Counted from the first letter of the stretch, positions 18,023 through 28,125 are shown. The stretch: DNA of 64,000 bases from Methanothrix thermoacetophila PT (GCF_000014945.1 NC_008553.1:1674001-1738000); one strand, 5' to 3'. Notes: a model not told the origin generated them from the sequence alone. A program made the numbers and translations.

Positions 18023-20113
18023 ATGTCCGGTGAGGAGAGATCCAGTTATATCATAGATCTAGATGGTTTGCGCCTGGCTCGGACGGGTTCCAGCTATCTG
18101 AGCGGCATGAAGCCTTTTATGCATCAGGTGGAGAGCGAGAGGCTGATAAAAGAGGAGGACATGCTGTTTCTCTTCAATCACAGCCCCACAGGTTCAGGAA
18201 AGACGGTATCGTGGTTGAAACCTGTCCTGGATTCGAGGATGAAGGCAATCGCTGTTTATCCCACGAATGCGCTGGTGATGGATCAGAGCATGCAGATCAG
18301 GCGGATGATCGAGAGATACTATGATCCTGAAGATTACCACGTGCAGGCAGTCACCAGCGATCTTCTGGCTGATGAGAGAAAGCTGTATCCGGATGAGAGC
18401 GGTCTTCGAAAGGGGCAGCTTCTCAATCGTATAATCAGAAAGGGGCGTGGGCGGGGGCTCGTACTACTGACAAATCCGGACATACTCACACTCGCGCTCA
18501 AGGACGCATACTATGATAATGATTTACGTGAGTCGATCCGAAGCGTCGATATTCTGGTGGTGGACGAGTTCCATCTTGCCTCAGTGAAGCAGAGCGATAT
18601 GCTTCTCTTCATGGCTCACGAGATCTGCGACGATAGAAGGAGCAGTCTAAGGAAATTCGTGTTTCTCAGCGCCACTCCGAATCAGAAGATAATTCAGAGG
18701 GCAAAGCAGGCTGGATTGAAGGTCGATATTCTGAAGGACATGAGCACACCCCTCTCATGTTCTTCAGGCCATCCCGTTCTTCCAAAGATCAGGCTCGAGC
18801 TCCGATGCGGTGGGATATTCAGGACATACGAGCTCATCAAAGAGGATATCGACTACTTTGTTGATTTCTGTCAGAGGCCGATGGATGATGGGAGAAGGGC
18901 GAGGACGGTCTTCATACTTGATGGTATCTACGAGGTGGATGAGATTTTCAGCGTTCTGAGGGACCGGCTGCAGGATTTTGTTGTGGAGAGAATCGATGGG
19001 CTTCACCCTCCAACCCCTGAGAAGCTGGAGAGGTTTGATGTGCTGGTCTCGAACTCCTCAGTAGAGGTGGGCATAGATTTCGATGTGGACAGACTCGTCT
19101 TCTCCGGATACACAAAGAGCCAGATGATTCAGAGAATAGGTCGCCTCAGGAACAAACCCGAGAGCGCGGTCTGCGAGGCAATCTGCTTCGTTCCGCATGC
19201 GTTTTACGATCACCTGAAAGGCAGAAGGTCTCTTACAAGGGAGGAGCTCGTAAAAGAGGCCGGGAAGGTGATCGATTCCAGCCTGGATCTCTCATCTTAC
19301 TCAAAGATATACTCGCCGCTGGAGGCGTTTCTCTATCTCAGTGCCAGGATCGACGGCAATACGTGGAGGGACTATCTCGGCGAGGAGCATCATGCCAAGG
19401 GTATGCCAGATGCGATTCGGGGCGATGAGTGGATACGGACTCTGCGCATAATGGAGATGCATTTTCTTGATGGCGAGATCGATTGTGAGACGTTCGAGAT
19501 GCTCAGGAGCGAGTCGGAGGGCCTCAAGGAGGGGCTGCTGAGCTATCGCGGATCGCGCTTCCAGGCGCTGCTGTTCGATGTCTCCGATAAGCAGCTGAAG
19601 CTCTACGACCTCATGTATCTCCTAAGGCGAGGTGATGTGGAGTTCCTGACACCACATCGCTTTGTTGCGAAACTCAGGTCGCTGTACGGAGATGAATACG
19701 AGTTTGGCGTCAGAGAGAAATACGAATCGATGAAGCGGTTTGCTGCAGGTTTTTGTTGGTACAGGGGAACGATAGACGGCACCAGAAAAGTCATCTTTAA
19801 AGGATCCGGTAACGCTCATTATAAAGACATCATGTTCAGCACTCCAGAGCATCTCAGAAAACCACGGCTGGTATCTGGATTCAAGGCTGAGGTCGAGCCG
19901 GGCATCCCGTCTATCGCATATCTCAATAACACACTGGGAGAGTACAGAATCTTCGCCCGACTGATCAATCAGAGCACTTCGTATCTCAAGGCAAAGTTCA
20001 ATCTCGGGGATTTCTTCTACCTCTATCCATACTCGGGAGGGAGAAGCGTGGCATTCGGCCACGACGCCCTGTACATAGACTGTCTTCTGAGAGAAGAGCA
20101 TGCAGGAAGATGA
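18023..20113 (+). CDS. cas3: Type I-D Cas3' superfamily 2 helicase (no HD domain)
   Basis: 696 aa. Walker A SPTGSGKT at 54-61, DEFH at about 181, SATP (motif III) and QRIGRLRN (motif VI) are all present. No HD nuclease domain is fused, as expected in type I-D where HD sits on Cas10d. It unwinds and translocates on target DNA once the complex is bound. The ATG has GAGGGTAACCAG upstream. The gene overlaps cas4 by 14 bp. Confidence 0.93.
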   Translation: MSGEERSSYIIDLDGLRLARTGSSYLSGMKPFMHQVESERLIKEEDMLFLFNHSPTGSGKTVSWLKPVLDSRMKAIAVYPTNALVMDQSMQIRRMIERYYDPEDYHVQAVTSDLLADERKLYPDESGLRKGQLLNRIIRKGRGRGLVLLTNPDILTLALKDAYYDNDLRESIRSVDILVVDEFHLASVKQSDMLLFMAHEICDDRRSSLRKFVFLSATPNQKIIQRAKQAGLKVDILKDMSTPLSCSSGHPVLPKIRLELRCGGIFRTYELIKEDIDYFVDFCQRPMDDGRRARTVFILDGIYEVDEIFSVLRDRLQDFVVERIDGLHPPTPEKLERFDVLVSNSSVEVGIDFDVDRLVFSGYTKSQMIQRIGRLRNKPESAVCEAICFVPHAFYDHLKGRRSLTREELVKEAGKVIDSSLDLSSYSKIYSPLEAFLYLSARIDGNTWRDYLGEEHHAKGMPDAIRGDEWIRTLRIMEMHFLDGEIDCETFEMLRSESEGLKEGLLSYRGSRFQALLFDVSDKQLKLYDLMYLLRRGDVEFLTPHRFVAKLRSLYGDEYEFGVREKYESMKRFAAGFCWYRGTIDGTRKVIFKGSGNAHYKDIMFSTPEHLRKPRLVSGFKAEVEPGIPSIAYLNNTLGEYRIFARLINQSTSYLKAKFNLGDFFYLYPYSGGRSVAFGHDALYIDCLLREEHAGR

Positions 20114-20672
20114 GCTCGTAAACGTCGGTGATATCAATCAGTATCTTTACTGTCCGAGAAGATACTACTATATCAATTATTTCGATACCATCGAGATGAA
20201 CTATTACCTGAAGGATGGACAGATAAAGCACGAGATGCAGTCGAGAAGAGGAGGTTGGATAAAGGAGCTGTATCTGAGATCCGAGCGGCTGGGAATGCAT
20301 GGCAAGATCGACGTCATAGAAGTGAAGAATGTCCTCAGCAGAGGTGAGGTTCTGACCCCCATAGAGCGAAAGAGAGGCACGTCGTATCATGAGAATGATG
20401 TGATCCAGCTCGCTGCATACTGCATGCTGCTGGAGGAGTTCCTTGATAGACCGGTTCGTCTCGGCTACATCTATCTCTTCGGAAATAACGAACGATATGC
20501 TATCAAGATAACAGACGATCACAGGTCGAGGGTGATTCAGGTGGTCAATGCGATAAGGAGCATGAGCATCGACCGCATCCCGGGGTTTGTCGAGAACAGA
20601 AACAAATGCGAAAAGTGCAGCACATCTCAGTACTGCATGCCCGAAGAGACCGAGATTCTGGAGGGAGTATGA
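20100..20672 (+). CDS. cas4: CRISPR adaptation nuclease Cas4
   Basis: 190 aa. An N-terminal CPRRYYY Cys and the C-terminal KCEKCSTSQYCMP Cys trio supply the four iron-sulfur ligands. HGKIDVIE gives the RecB-motif acid and PIERKRG the catalytic Lys. It trims prespacer ends and helps choose PAM and orientation. It overlaps cas3' upstream and ends in TATGATG, where cas1 begins. Confidence 0.94.
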   Translation: MQEDELVNVGDINQYLYCPRRYYYINYFDTIEMNYYLKDGQIKHEMQSRRGGWIKELYLRSERLGMHGKIDVIEVKNVLSRGEVLTPIERKRGTSYHENDVIQLAAYCMLLEEFLDRPVRLGYIYLFGNNERYAIKITDDHRSRVIQVVNAIRSMSIDRIPGFVENRNKCEKCSTSQYCMPEETEILEGV

Positions 20673-21661
20673 TGCCCAAGGCAGGAGAGGGGCTCTTAGA
20701 GAACAGCGTTGTTTACATCACCAAACAGGGCGCCCAGGTTGGCGTGGATGGTGGAAGGATAGTTGTATACTCTAAAGATGAGGGCGAGATTGCGTCCTTT
20801 CCGATGGGTCAGGTTGACACGATAAACATATTCGGGAACATCAACTTCACAACTCCATTCGTCGCCAGAGCAAACGAGCACGGAATCGTGCTCAACTATT
20901 TCACACAGAATGGTCATTATCGGGGGAGCTTTGTCCCAGAGAGAAACACGATAGCAGAAGTGCGGCGGAGGCAGTATGCTCTCTCGGAGGCCGACCGCCT
21001 GAGAATAGCGAGCGTGATCATCCGGGCCAAGATAAGAAACTCTAGGACAATGCTCTACAGGAGAGGGGCATCGGATGACAGGCTGGGGGAACTGGAGGAC
21101 AGGGTTGCGGATGCTAACGATCTTGATGAGCTCAGAGGGCTGGAGGGCGAGGCTGCGGAGATATATTTTGGTATACTCAAACGTTGTGTTCCACAGGACT
21201 GGAGCTTCGAGCGGAGGAGCCGGAGGCCGCCGGCTGACCATATGAATGCACTTCTCTCTCTGACGTACAGCATGATTAAGAACGAGGTGCTGAGCGCCTT
21301 GCGGCAGTACAATCTGGACCCCTTTCTGGGTATCCTGCATGCTGACCGACACGGAAGGCCGGCGCTAGCGCTCGATCTCCTGGAGGAGTTCAGGCCGATC
21401 TTCTGCGATGCCTTCACGCTGCGTCTCATCAACAGGGGTGTCCTGAAGCATGAGGATTTCCAGGTGAACAATCATCTCAAGGAATACGCTTTCAAAACAT
21501 ATCTGGGGAAGTTTGACGAATACATGCAGGAAGAGTTCAGGCACCCGAGATTCGATTACACTGTTACAAGAAGAAAGGCTGTGCGCATGCAGGCGATCTT
21601 GCTCCGTAAAGCGATAACCGGAGAGATGAAGGAGTATCATCCGCTGGAGTTCAAAAAATGA
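20669..21661 (+). CDS. cas1: CRISPR integrase Cas1
   Basis: 330 aa. LLENSVVYITKQGAQVGVD is the usual Cas1 N-terminus. EGEAAEIYF holds the first metal Glu, GILHADRHGRPALALDLLEE holds the catalytic His and the last acid. Two ATGs at 20669 and 20672 both follow GGAGGG; the first overlaps the cas4 stop. With Cas2 it integrates spacers at the leader end of the adjacent array. Confidence 0.96.
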   Translation: MMPKAGEGLLENSVVYITKQGAQVGVDGGRIVVYSKDEGEIASFPMGQVDTINIFGNINFTTPFVARANEHGIVLNYFTQNGHYRGSFVPERNTIAEVRRRQYALSEADRLRIASVIIRAKIRNSRTMLYRRGASDDRLGELEDRVADANDLDELRGLEGEAAEIYFGILKRCVPQDWSFERRSRRPPADHMNALLSLTYSMIKNEVLSALRQYNLDPFLGILHADRHGRPALALDLLEEFRPIFCDAFTLRLINRGVLKHEDFQVNNHLKEYAFKTYLGKFDEYMQEEFRHPRFDYTVTRRKAVRMQAILLRKAITGEMKEYHPLEFKK

Positions 21662-21924
21662 GGCTGGCTGTTACTTACGATATCAGCGATAATCGTATAC
21701 GTACCAGGGTGTTCAGGATACTTGAAAGTTATGGTGCCTGGAAGCAGTACAGTGTCTTCGAGCTCGAGATCAGCGATGTTCAGCGCCTTGAGATGGAAGC
21801 CAAGATCAAATCAGTGATCAAACCAGGGGACAAGGTACGCATATATGAGCTGTGCGAACGCTGTGTTGGTGCCATAGTCGAGATCGGCGAGAAATCCCCT
21901 ACAAGAAAATCGAACGTGATTTGA
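21658..21924 (+). CDS. cas2: CRISPR adaptation protein Cas2
   Basis: 88 aa. MRLAVTYDISDNRIRTRVF is the canonical first beta strand with the conserved Asp. Joined to cas1 by an ATGA overlap. It bridges two Cas1 dimers in the integration complex. It is the last cas gene before the CRISPR leader. Confidence 0.95.
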   Translation: MRLAVTYDISDNRIRTRVFRILESYGAWKQYSVFELEISDVQRLEMEAKIKSVIKPGDKVRIYELCERCVGAIVEIGEKSPTRKSNVI

Positions 21925-22035
21925 GCTTTCCTGAATCTTTTTAAAGGCTGTGTACGCAAGAGGTTCAAGATTTTAAGGTCGAAATCAATGCTCTCAGAAA
22001 GCTTTAAGTCGAAAAAGAACCATTTCAGCTATGCC
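21925..22035 (+). promoter_or_regulatory. CRISPR leader and array promoter
   Basis: 111 bp between cas2 and the first repeat. A TATA-like TTTTTAAAGG at 21938-21947 predicts transcription from near 21967 through the array on the + strand. Two GTCGAAA-type copies (near 21979 and 22009) give internal repetition of the kind seen in leaders. The left end is the leader end because cas2 abuts it and the degenerate repeat is at the far right. Confidence 0.75.
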
Positions 22036-25000
22036 GTCGCAACGAGTGAGAAAACCCGATAGGGATTGAAACTGAACGGAGATGTAAGATTTGTGGGGTT
22101 CTGCTGGGTCGCAACGAGTGAGAAAACCCGATAGGGATTGAAACTGCGCTGGATGTCGCGGGAGAGCTCATGGTGGATCTGGGTCGCAACGAGTGAGAAA
22201 ACCCGATAGGGATTGAAACTGATCGAGAATTTGACCTCCACGGACCGCTCGGACATCGTCGCAACGAGTGAGAAAACCCGATAGGGATTGAAACTTCGAT
22301 GACACGACAATGTGGAGGTGGCACGAAGGAAGTCGCAACGAGTGAGAAAACCCGATAGGGATTGAAACTAAGATTCTTCAGACGATCTGTGTCATTCGTG
22401 ATTTGTCGCAACGAGTGAGAAAACCCGATAGGGATTGAAACCTACCACCGGAGCATGGAGACCGCTTAGAATCAATGTCGCAACGAGTGAGAAAACCCGA
22501 TAGGGATTGAAACTGGAGGATGACCTGGGATATGTTATACGATTCACTGAGTCGCAACGAGTGAGAAAACCCGATAGGGATTGAAACTAAATGCCACAAT
22601 TGCGGAGAGGTTTCGAAGTTCGAGTCGCAACGAGTGAGAAAACCCGATAGGGATTGAAACCGAATCCCGACTGGAGCACTATAAAATTCTGTTCAATGTC
22701 GCAACGAGTGAGAAAACCCGATAGGGATTGAAACTAACCCTCTTCACCCATGCGCCCATTGCTACCTCGCTCGTCGCAACGAGTGAGAAAACCCGATAGG
22801 GATTGAAACTCAGTTCCCTTTTCATCGGGATTCGCCTTGCAACAAGGTCGCAACGAGTGAGAAAACCCGATAGGGATTGAAACCTGTCTGTCTTCGCAGT
22901 TATCAGCGCAGCATGTGAACGTCGCAACGAGTGAGAAAACCCGATAGGGATTGAAACTGTTTTGGAATTCCGACAATGACGGGCACGGTTCAGGATGTCG
23001 CAACGAGTGAGAAAACCCGATAGGGATTGAAACAGCTCCATCGCGCACAATCCGACTGACCAATGCCTTATCGTCGCAACGAGTGAGAAAACCCGATAGG
23101 GATTGAAACTATTCGTCGGAAACTCAGGACAATTCGAGCATATCTCGAGTCGCAACGAGTGAGAAAACCCGATAGGGATTGAAACCATTAAAGCAGTCTT
23201 GAGATCACCCTTCACAGTCTTGTCGCAACGAGTGAGAAAACCCGATAGGGATTGAAACCGGAAGGCCAACGGGGAGCCATTCGTCGGCGACGACGAAGTC
23301 GCAACGAGTGAGAAAACCCGATAGGGATTGAAACAACCCCTTGGGAATGGCAAATCTCCAGACCCCAAAAGTCGCAACGAGTGAGAAAACCCGATAGGGA
23401 TTGAAACTCTGTAGTAGTCGCTGGAGAATATCACAGGGATCTCGTTGTGTCGCAACGAGTGAGAAAACCCGATAGGGATTGAAACAACATTCAAAATGGA
23501 TAAAGCCGGTCCGGAATACATTGTCGCAACGAGTGAGAAAACCCGATAGGGATTGAAACCAAGAGTTTCCTTGATCTCATCAATAATTTTATACAGTTGT
23601 CGCAACGAGTGAGAAAACCCGATAGGGATTGAAACCTACTGGTGGATCGAAGAATGTTACTCCAACATGCACGTCGCAACGAGTGAGAAAACCCGATAGG
23701 GATTGAAACAAATACTCCGCATCGTGATAATGAATATCCCCAGATGTGTCGCAACGAGTGAGAAAACCCGATAGGGATTGAAACCTGGTATGACAAAGGT
23801 AACGATTAAATGGGATAAATCGTCGCAACGAGTGAGAAAACCCGATAGGGATTGAAACTGCGGCGGTTGGTGCAACGGTTACCGGTGGAGTTGTGTCGCA
23901 ACGAGTGAGAAAACCCGATAGGGATTGAAACTATTCCATCTAGATCAACCTCATCAAAGTTTTTATTCGTCGCAACGAGTGAGAAAACCCGATAGGGATT
24001 GAAACCAATAAATCCATCGGATGTTATTACGTTCATCTAAAGTCGCAACGAGTGAGAAAACCCGATAGGGATTGAAACAAATATTTCTCTTCTCATTCAA
24101 TGATCTCCAAACCCCGTCGCAACGAGTGAGAAAACCCGATAGGGATTGAAACGGGTATTTCTGGAACGGAAGCCGCTACTCAATTGAGGTGTCGCAACGA
24201 GTGAGAAAACCCGATAGGGATTGAAACTGGATGTTTTGAAGTCAGGAGGTGCGTCAGATCTCGGGGTCGCAACGAGTGAGAAAACCCGATAGGGATTGAA
24301 ACTTAACGACTTCCTCAACGGCATCCTGAGCTTTCGCGATGTCGCAACGAGTGAGAAAACCCGATAGGGATTGAAACTATTATCTCAAAATCGTAGCGCT
24401 GTCCGGCCTGAAGAGGTCGCAACGAGTGAGAAAACCCGATAGGGATTGAAACCATATGATGTACTCGTGCCTATAGCTGATTACCAGGGTGTCGCAACGA
24501 GTGAGAAAACCCGATAGGGATTGAAACCAGGCGAATTATCTTCATATCTTGCCTCCAAGTTATATAGTCGCAACGAGTGAGAAAACCCGATAGGGATTGA
24601 AACGCAAAAGATATTACGTGCCCGCGGCCGGACATCATAACGTCGCAACGAGTGAGAAAACCCGATAGGGATTGAAACTATACATGTCACCGCGCTTTGA
24701 TTACCGCATACACAGTCGCAACGAGTGAGAAAACCCGATAGGGATTGAAACTATGATATGATTATGCATATTATTGAGATATACATATAGTCGCAACGAG
24801 TGAGAAAACCCGATAGGGATTGAAACTTGGGCGAGTCTCGAGGCGGAACCCCGCCTCGGAAAAGTCGCAACGAGTGAGAAAACCCGATAGGGATTGAAAC
24901 GCATCTCATTTTGCATCAGCTCCTTACAGAGGGAGCTGATGTCGCAACGAGTGAGAAAACCCGATAGGGATTGAAACCAATCAGCTCACATACAATTAGA

Positions 25001-26471
25001 AATCATACAAACAGTCGCAACGAGTGAGAAAACCCGATAGGGATTGAAACTGATGTGGTATTCCTGAGTACCAGCGGGAGTTGGTGTCGCAACGAGTGAG
25101 AAAACCCGATAGGGATTGAAACTATAACTTTCTAACTCATCTTTGAGATCACTCACCAGTCGCAACGAGTGAGAAAACCCGATAGGGATTGAAACAATTT
25201 AATTTCGTCGAGGATCATATCAACTTTTTCCAAAGTCGCAACGAGTGAGAAAACCCGATAGGGATTGAAACAAATATCTCGGAGGAGAAAATAAAATCGA
25301 AGTGAAGTCGCAACGAGTGAGAAAACCCGATAGGGATTGAAACTCGACGTAATCCGGACTGCATACCCATGCCATTCGATTGTCGCAACGAGTGAGAAAA
25401 CCCGATAGGGATTGAAACAAGACAAGCTCGTTTGATGGATAATCCGCGCCCAGCTCGTCGCAACGAGTGAGAAAACCCGATAGGGATTGAAACGAGTGAG
25501 ATGGCTCAGAAGGATTACTATGAGATACTCGGTCGCAACGAGTGAGAAAACCCGATAGGGATTGAAACTCGAACAACGACTCGCCAGGAGCCGACTTCGC
25601 ATGGGTCGCAACGAGTGAGAAAACCCGATAGGGATTGAAACGCATTGCATGAATCGAATTATCCGTATCTGCATCTTTCGTCGCAACGAGTGAGAAAACC
25701 CGATAGGGATTGAAACCTGTCCCCGTTCAAGTATGGTTATCATGGACTCCAGGGGTCGCAACGAGTGAGAAAACCCGATAGGGATTGAAACGTCCAATAT
25801 TCATCCCCGCGCGGCTGTACGACAATCCCGTCGCAACGAGTGAGAAAACCCGATAGGGATTGAAACTCCCGGATTCCGTGGAAGTGCTCCTGCAGGCATA
25901 GGTGTCGCAACGAGTGAGAAAACCCGATAGGGATTGAAACAAAATTTTCAATAAATCCATCTCTGGTCCTTACTCGCATGTCGCAACGAGTGAGAAAACC
26001 CGATAGGGATTGAAACCGACTCCGGAGGCCGGCATGCTCCAGCCAGCGGAGCAAAGTCGCAACGAGTGAGAAAACCCGATAGGGATTGAAACCCTGACGC
26101 ATACTGGTAGTATGCGTCATCTCTATACAGTCGCAACGAGTGAGAAAACCCGATAGGGATTGAAACATATTGATGGATTCATGGAAGTACGATGCTGAGA
26201 AGGGGTCGCAACGAGTGAGAAAACCCGATAGGGATTGAAACCTGCTCACGCGGGCATACTTTCTGGCTGGCTCTGAGGTGTCGCAACGAGTGAGAAAACC
26301 CGATAGGGATTGAAACTCGTGATTCCGCCATCCGTAATACTCTTCCTCACAGTCGCAACGAGTGAGAAAACCCGATAGGGATTGAAACCCGCCCATTGCA
26401 GACTTGAATGCGGAGATGAGGTCGCAACGAGTGAGAAAACCCGATAGGGATTGAAAGATAGGGATTGAAAC
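22036..26471 (+). CRISPR. CRISPR array, 60 repeats of 37 bp and 59 spacers
   Basis: The repeat begins GTCGCAACGAGTGAG and ends GATAGGGATTGAAAC. It is essentially invariant from 22036 to 26457. The spacers are about 32-41 nt and I saw no duplicate. The 3' end ATTGAAAC is the usual 8-nt crRNA handle, so transcription is on the + strand. CCC-GATA-GGG is the only stem, short enough to need Cas6 clamping. I counted 60 repeat starts by hand. The last one (26421) carries a tandem copy of its final 14 nt. The length suggests an active, long-lived locus. Confidence 0.97.
25494..25531 (+). other. CRISPR spacer reading as the start of a dnaJ gene
   Basis: Spacer 47 contains GAGTGAG followed by an ATG whose frame reads MAQKDYYEILG, the near-invariant N-terminus of DnaJ. 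The GTGAG would be its ribosome binding site. The source could be the host's own dnaJ, a relative's, or a virus gene. Confidence 0.8.
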
Positions 26472-26481
26472 GTAGAAATTC

Positions 26482-27111
26482 TCACAGAAAGAGCTTTCCG
26501 GTGATTGTTATCCTTACCTCCTTCGTCTTGCCCCTTTGTGTTACATCCACCGCCTTGAGTTCTGCCAGAGTTGCGACCTGTCTGGATACGGAGCTTTCAG
26601 ATATGTTGAGGCGCTTTGCTATATCCATTATGTTTGTCGGCTGATGCTCCTCTACATCTTTCAGAATCCTTAGATACCTTTCATCAAGAGAGGCCTTGAT
26701 GTTCGGTAGCTCGATCTCCTTGAGGGATCGATCTATATCGCTGAAGTTCGTCGCCTTGTAGATCCTGTCGCTGACGCAGAGGCAGGCGATCGTGAAGGCC
26801 AGAAATATCTCCCTCGGACCGCCTGAGAGGTTCACTATGAGTTTGCCCTCTGAGCTCCTGAGCAGGTCTCTGAGGGAGAGCACCATGCCCTCAAAATCCC
26901 GGTGATCAACCCTGTGAATCTGAAGATCAATCGAACTGTCGATCTGGATGGATAGATCCCTGATCGCCTGGACTGCAAGCTCGCCGCGCTTGTCCCTCTC
27001 ATCCGCAGGACGCACCAGGACGATCCTGTCACCCCCTTCTATACCGTACTTCACTATCAGAGAGATCAGCTGGGAAGAATCGAAGCCTAATGGGGAGACG
27101 TATGTCTTCAT
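26482..27111 (-). CDS. csa3: CRISPR regulator with CARF and winged helix domains (Csa3 family)
   Basis: 209 aa. Residues 1-130 form a CARF-type Rossmann domain with the NLSGGPREI ligand loop. Residues about 140-209 form a winged helix (LDERYLRILKDVEEHQPTN, then ISESSVSRQVATL). Csa3 proteins sense cyclic oligonucleotides and control adaptation or array genes (family knowledge). It faces the array, ending 10 bp from the last repeat, and diverges from cas6. Its TATA region overlaps a perfect 12-bp palindrome and it lacks a Shine-Dalgarno, so it is probably leaderless. Confidence 0.88.
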   Translation of the reverse strand: MKTYVSPLGFDSSQLISLIVKYGIEGGDRIVLVRPADERDKRGELAVQAIRDLSIQIDSSIDLQIHRVDHRDFEGMVLSLRDLLRSSEGKLIVNLSGGPREIFLAFTIACLCVSDRIYKATNFSDIDRSLKEIELPNIKASLDERYLRILKDVEEHQPTNIMDIAKRLNISESSVSRQVATLAELKAVDVTQRGKTKEVRITITGKLFL

Positions 27112-27127
27112 CGCATTTAGCTAGAAG

Positions 27128-27139
27128 TTTATGCATAAA
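27128..27139. promoter_or_regulatory. Palindrome over the csa3 TATA box
   Basis: TTTATGCATAAA is a perfect 12-bp palindrome about 20 bp upstream of the csa3 ATG, at the spot where its TATA box should be. It could act as an autoregulatory operator for a dimeric winged-helix protein. Confidence 0.45.
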
Positions 27140-27200
27140 TGCTTTTTTGTTGCAATTTATGGGATTTGAAGCCATACGATTTCAAATTAAAGATATCAAT

Positions 27201-27222
27201 GCAATTATCGACAGGTTTAAAT
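27201..27222 (+). promoter_or_regulatory. cas6 promoter, shared 22-nt element with TATA box
   Basis: Matches 20 of 22 positions of the cas10d promoter element at 13148-13169, including ATCGACAGGTTTA and the TATA core. The TATA box lies about 28 nt before the cas6 ATG and no Shine-Dalgarno is present, so the mRNA is probably leaderless. Confidence 0.65.
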
Positions 27223-27246
27223 CCTTGTACAACTGATTTTTCATCA

Positions 27247-28116
27247 ATGCCTCATAAGATAACACTGATAGCAAGACCCGTGGACACATTCGAGGTGCCA
27301 TCGAGTGAAGGATATCAGCTGTATTCTGCGCTCCTCAACATAATAAGACAAGAAGATAAGGATGTTGCAACGCACGCACATGATTCCCCTCTGAGCAATC
27401 TATCGCTGAGCCCATTGCGCGGCGCCTTCATGCCTGGAGATCGTCCGAGGCACAAGAAGCTCGATCCAGCATGCAGCTACTCAATGAAGATCGGCATAGT
27501 TGATTCCAGGGAGAGCGAGCTTTTCTCATCCATAGTGAGACAGCTGGTCCTCCAGGAGAGGCGTCTCGTGCTGGAGAAGGGCGAGCTCCAGGTCGAGAGG
27601 GTCAGCACATCGGCCTCAAGCTTCGCGGAGCTGCTTTCGCCTTCATGCGATCACGAGGACCCTGGCGTGGATATCAGGTTCATCTCGCCCACATGCATAC
27701 AGTACAGGAACAGCGGTGTCTGCGAGATGTTCCCTCACCGTGAGGCTGTCTTCTCATCCCTGCTGGCCAAATGGAACTCATCGTGCCCGGATGGATTCAA
27801 GATGGATATCGAGAGGGACGAGATGGCCAGGTTCATCATCGAACGGCCGGTATCATATGAAACTCACAGCGCGATGGTGAACACAGTATTCGATAGGAAA
27901 AAGGGCCATCACAGACCGATCCTGAGGCCTGGATTCACAGGCAGATGCATCTACACATTCACGGACGATGCGCCTGATGACGTGAGAAATGGGATACTGG
28001 CTCTATCGAGATTCGCTGAGTTCAGCGGCATCGGAAGCGCTGTGGCGAGGGGATGCGGAGCCGTCGAGGTGCGCATCTGCAAGTCAGATAAAATCTCCAC
28101 AGGCCCCGCACGATAA
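27247..28116 (+). CDS. cas6: CRISPR RNA endonuclease Cas6
   Basis: 289 aa. A double ferredoxin-like RAMP protein with the C-terminal Gly-rich loop GIGSAVARGCGAVEV. Several His residues (for example THAHD near residue 43) could be catalytic. It cuts the repeat to make 8-nt 5' handles. The start at 27247 (MPHKITLIARP) is chosen because it gives the normal first beta strand and sits where the TATA box predicts; the frame is open further upstream. It is separated from the other cas genes by the array and csa3. Confidence 0.9.
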   Translation: MPHKITLIARPVDTFEVPSSEGYQLYSALLNIIRQEDKDVATHAHDSPLSNLSLSPLRGAFMPGDRPRHKKLDPACSYSMKIGIVDSRESELFSSIVRQLVLQERRLVLEKGELQVERVSTSASSFAELLSPSCDHEDPGVDIRFISPTCIQYRNSGVCEMFPHREAVFSSLLAKWNSSCPDGFKMDIERDEMARFIIERPVSYETHSAMVNTVFDRKKGHHRPILRPGFTGRCIYTFTDDAPDDVRNGILALSRFAEFSGIGSAVARGCGAVEVRICKSDKISTGPAR

Positions 28117-28125
28117 ACCTCTTTT

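Noticed and set aside
22958-22996. Spacer 13 read as FWNSDNDGHGSG, like a subtilase His motif
   Set aside because: The match is short and lacks the residues after HGS that define the motif; too weak to claim a protease target.
22679-23605. A 308-codon minus-strand open frame across the CRISPR array
   Set aside because: It is the translation of repeats and spacers: the same short peptides recur at every repeat. No start signal or family; the same holds for all long frames between 22025 and 26485.
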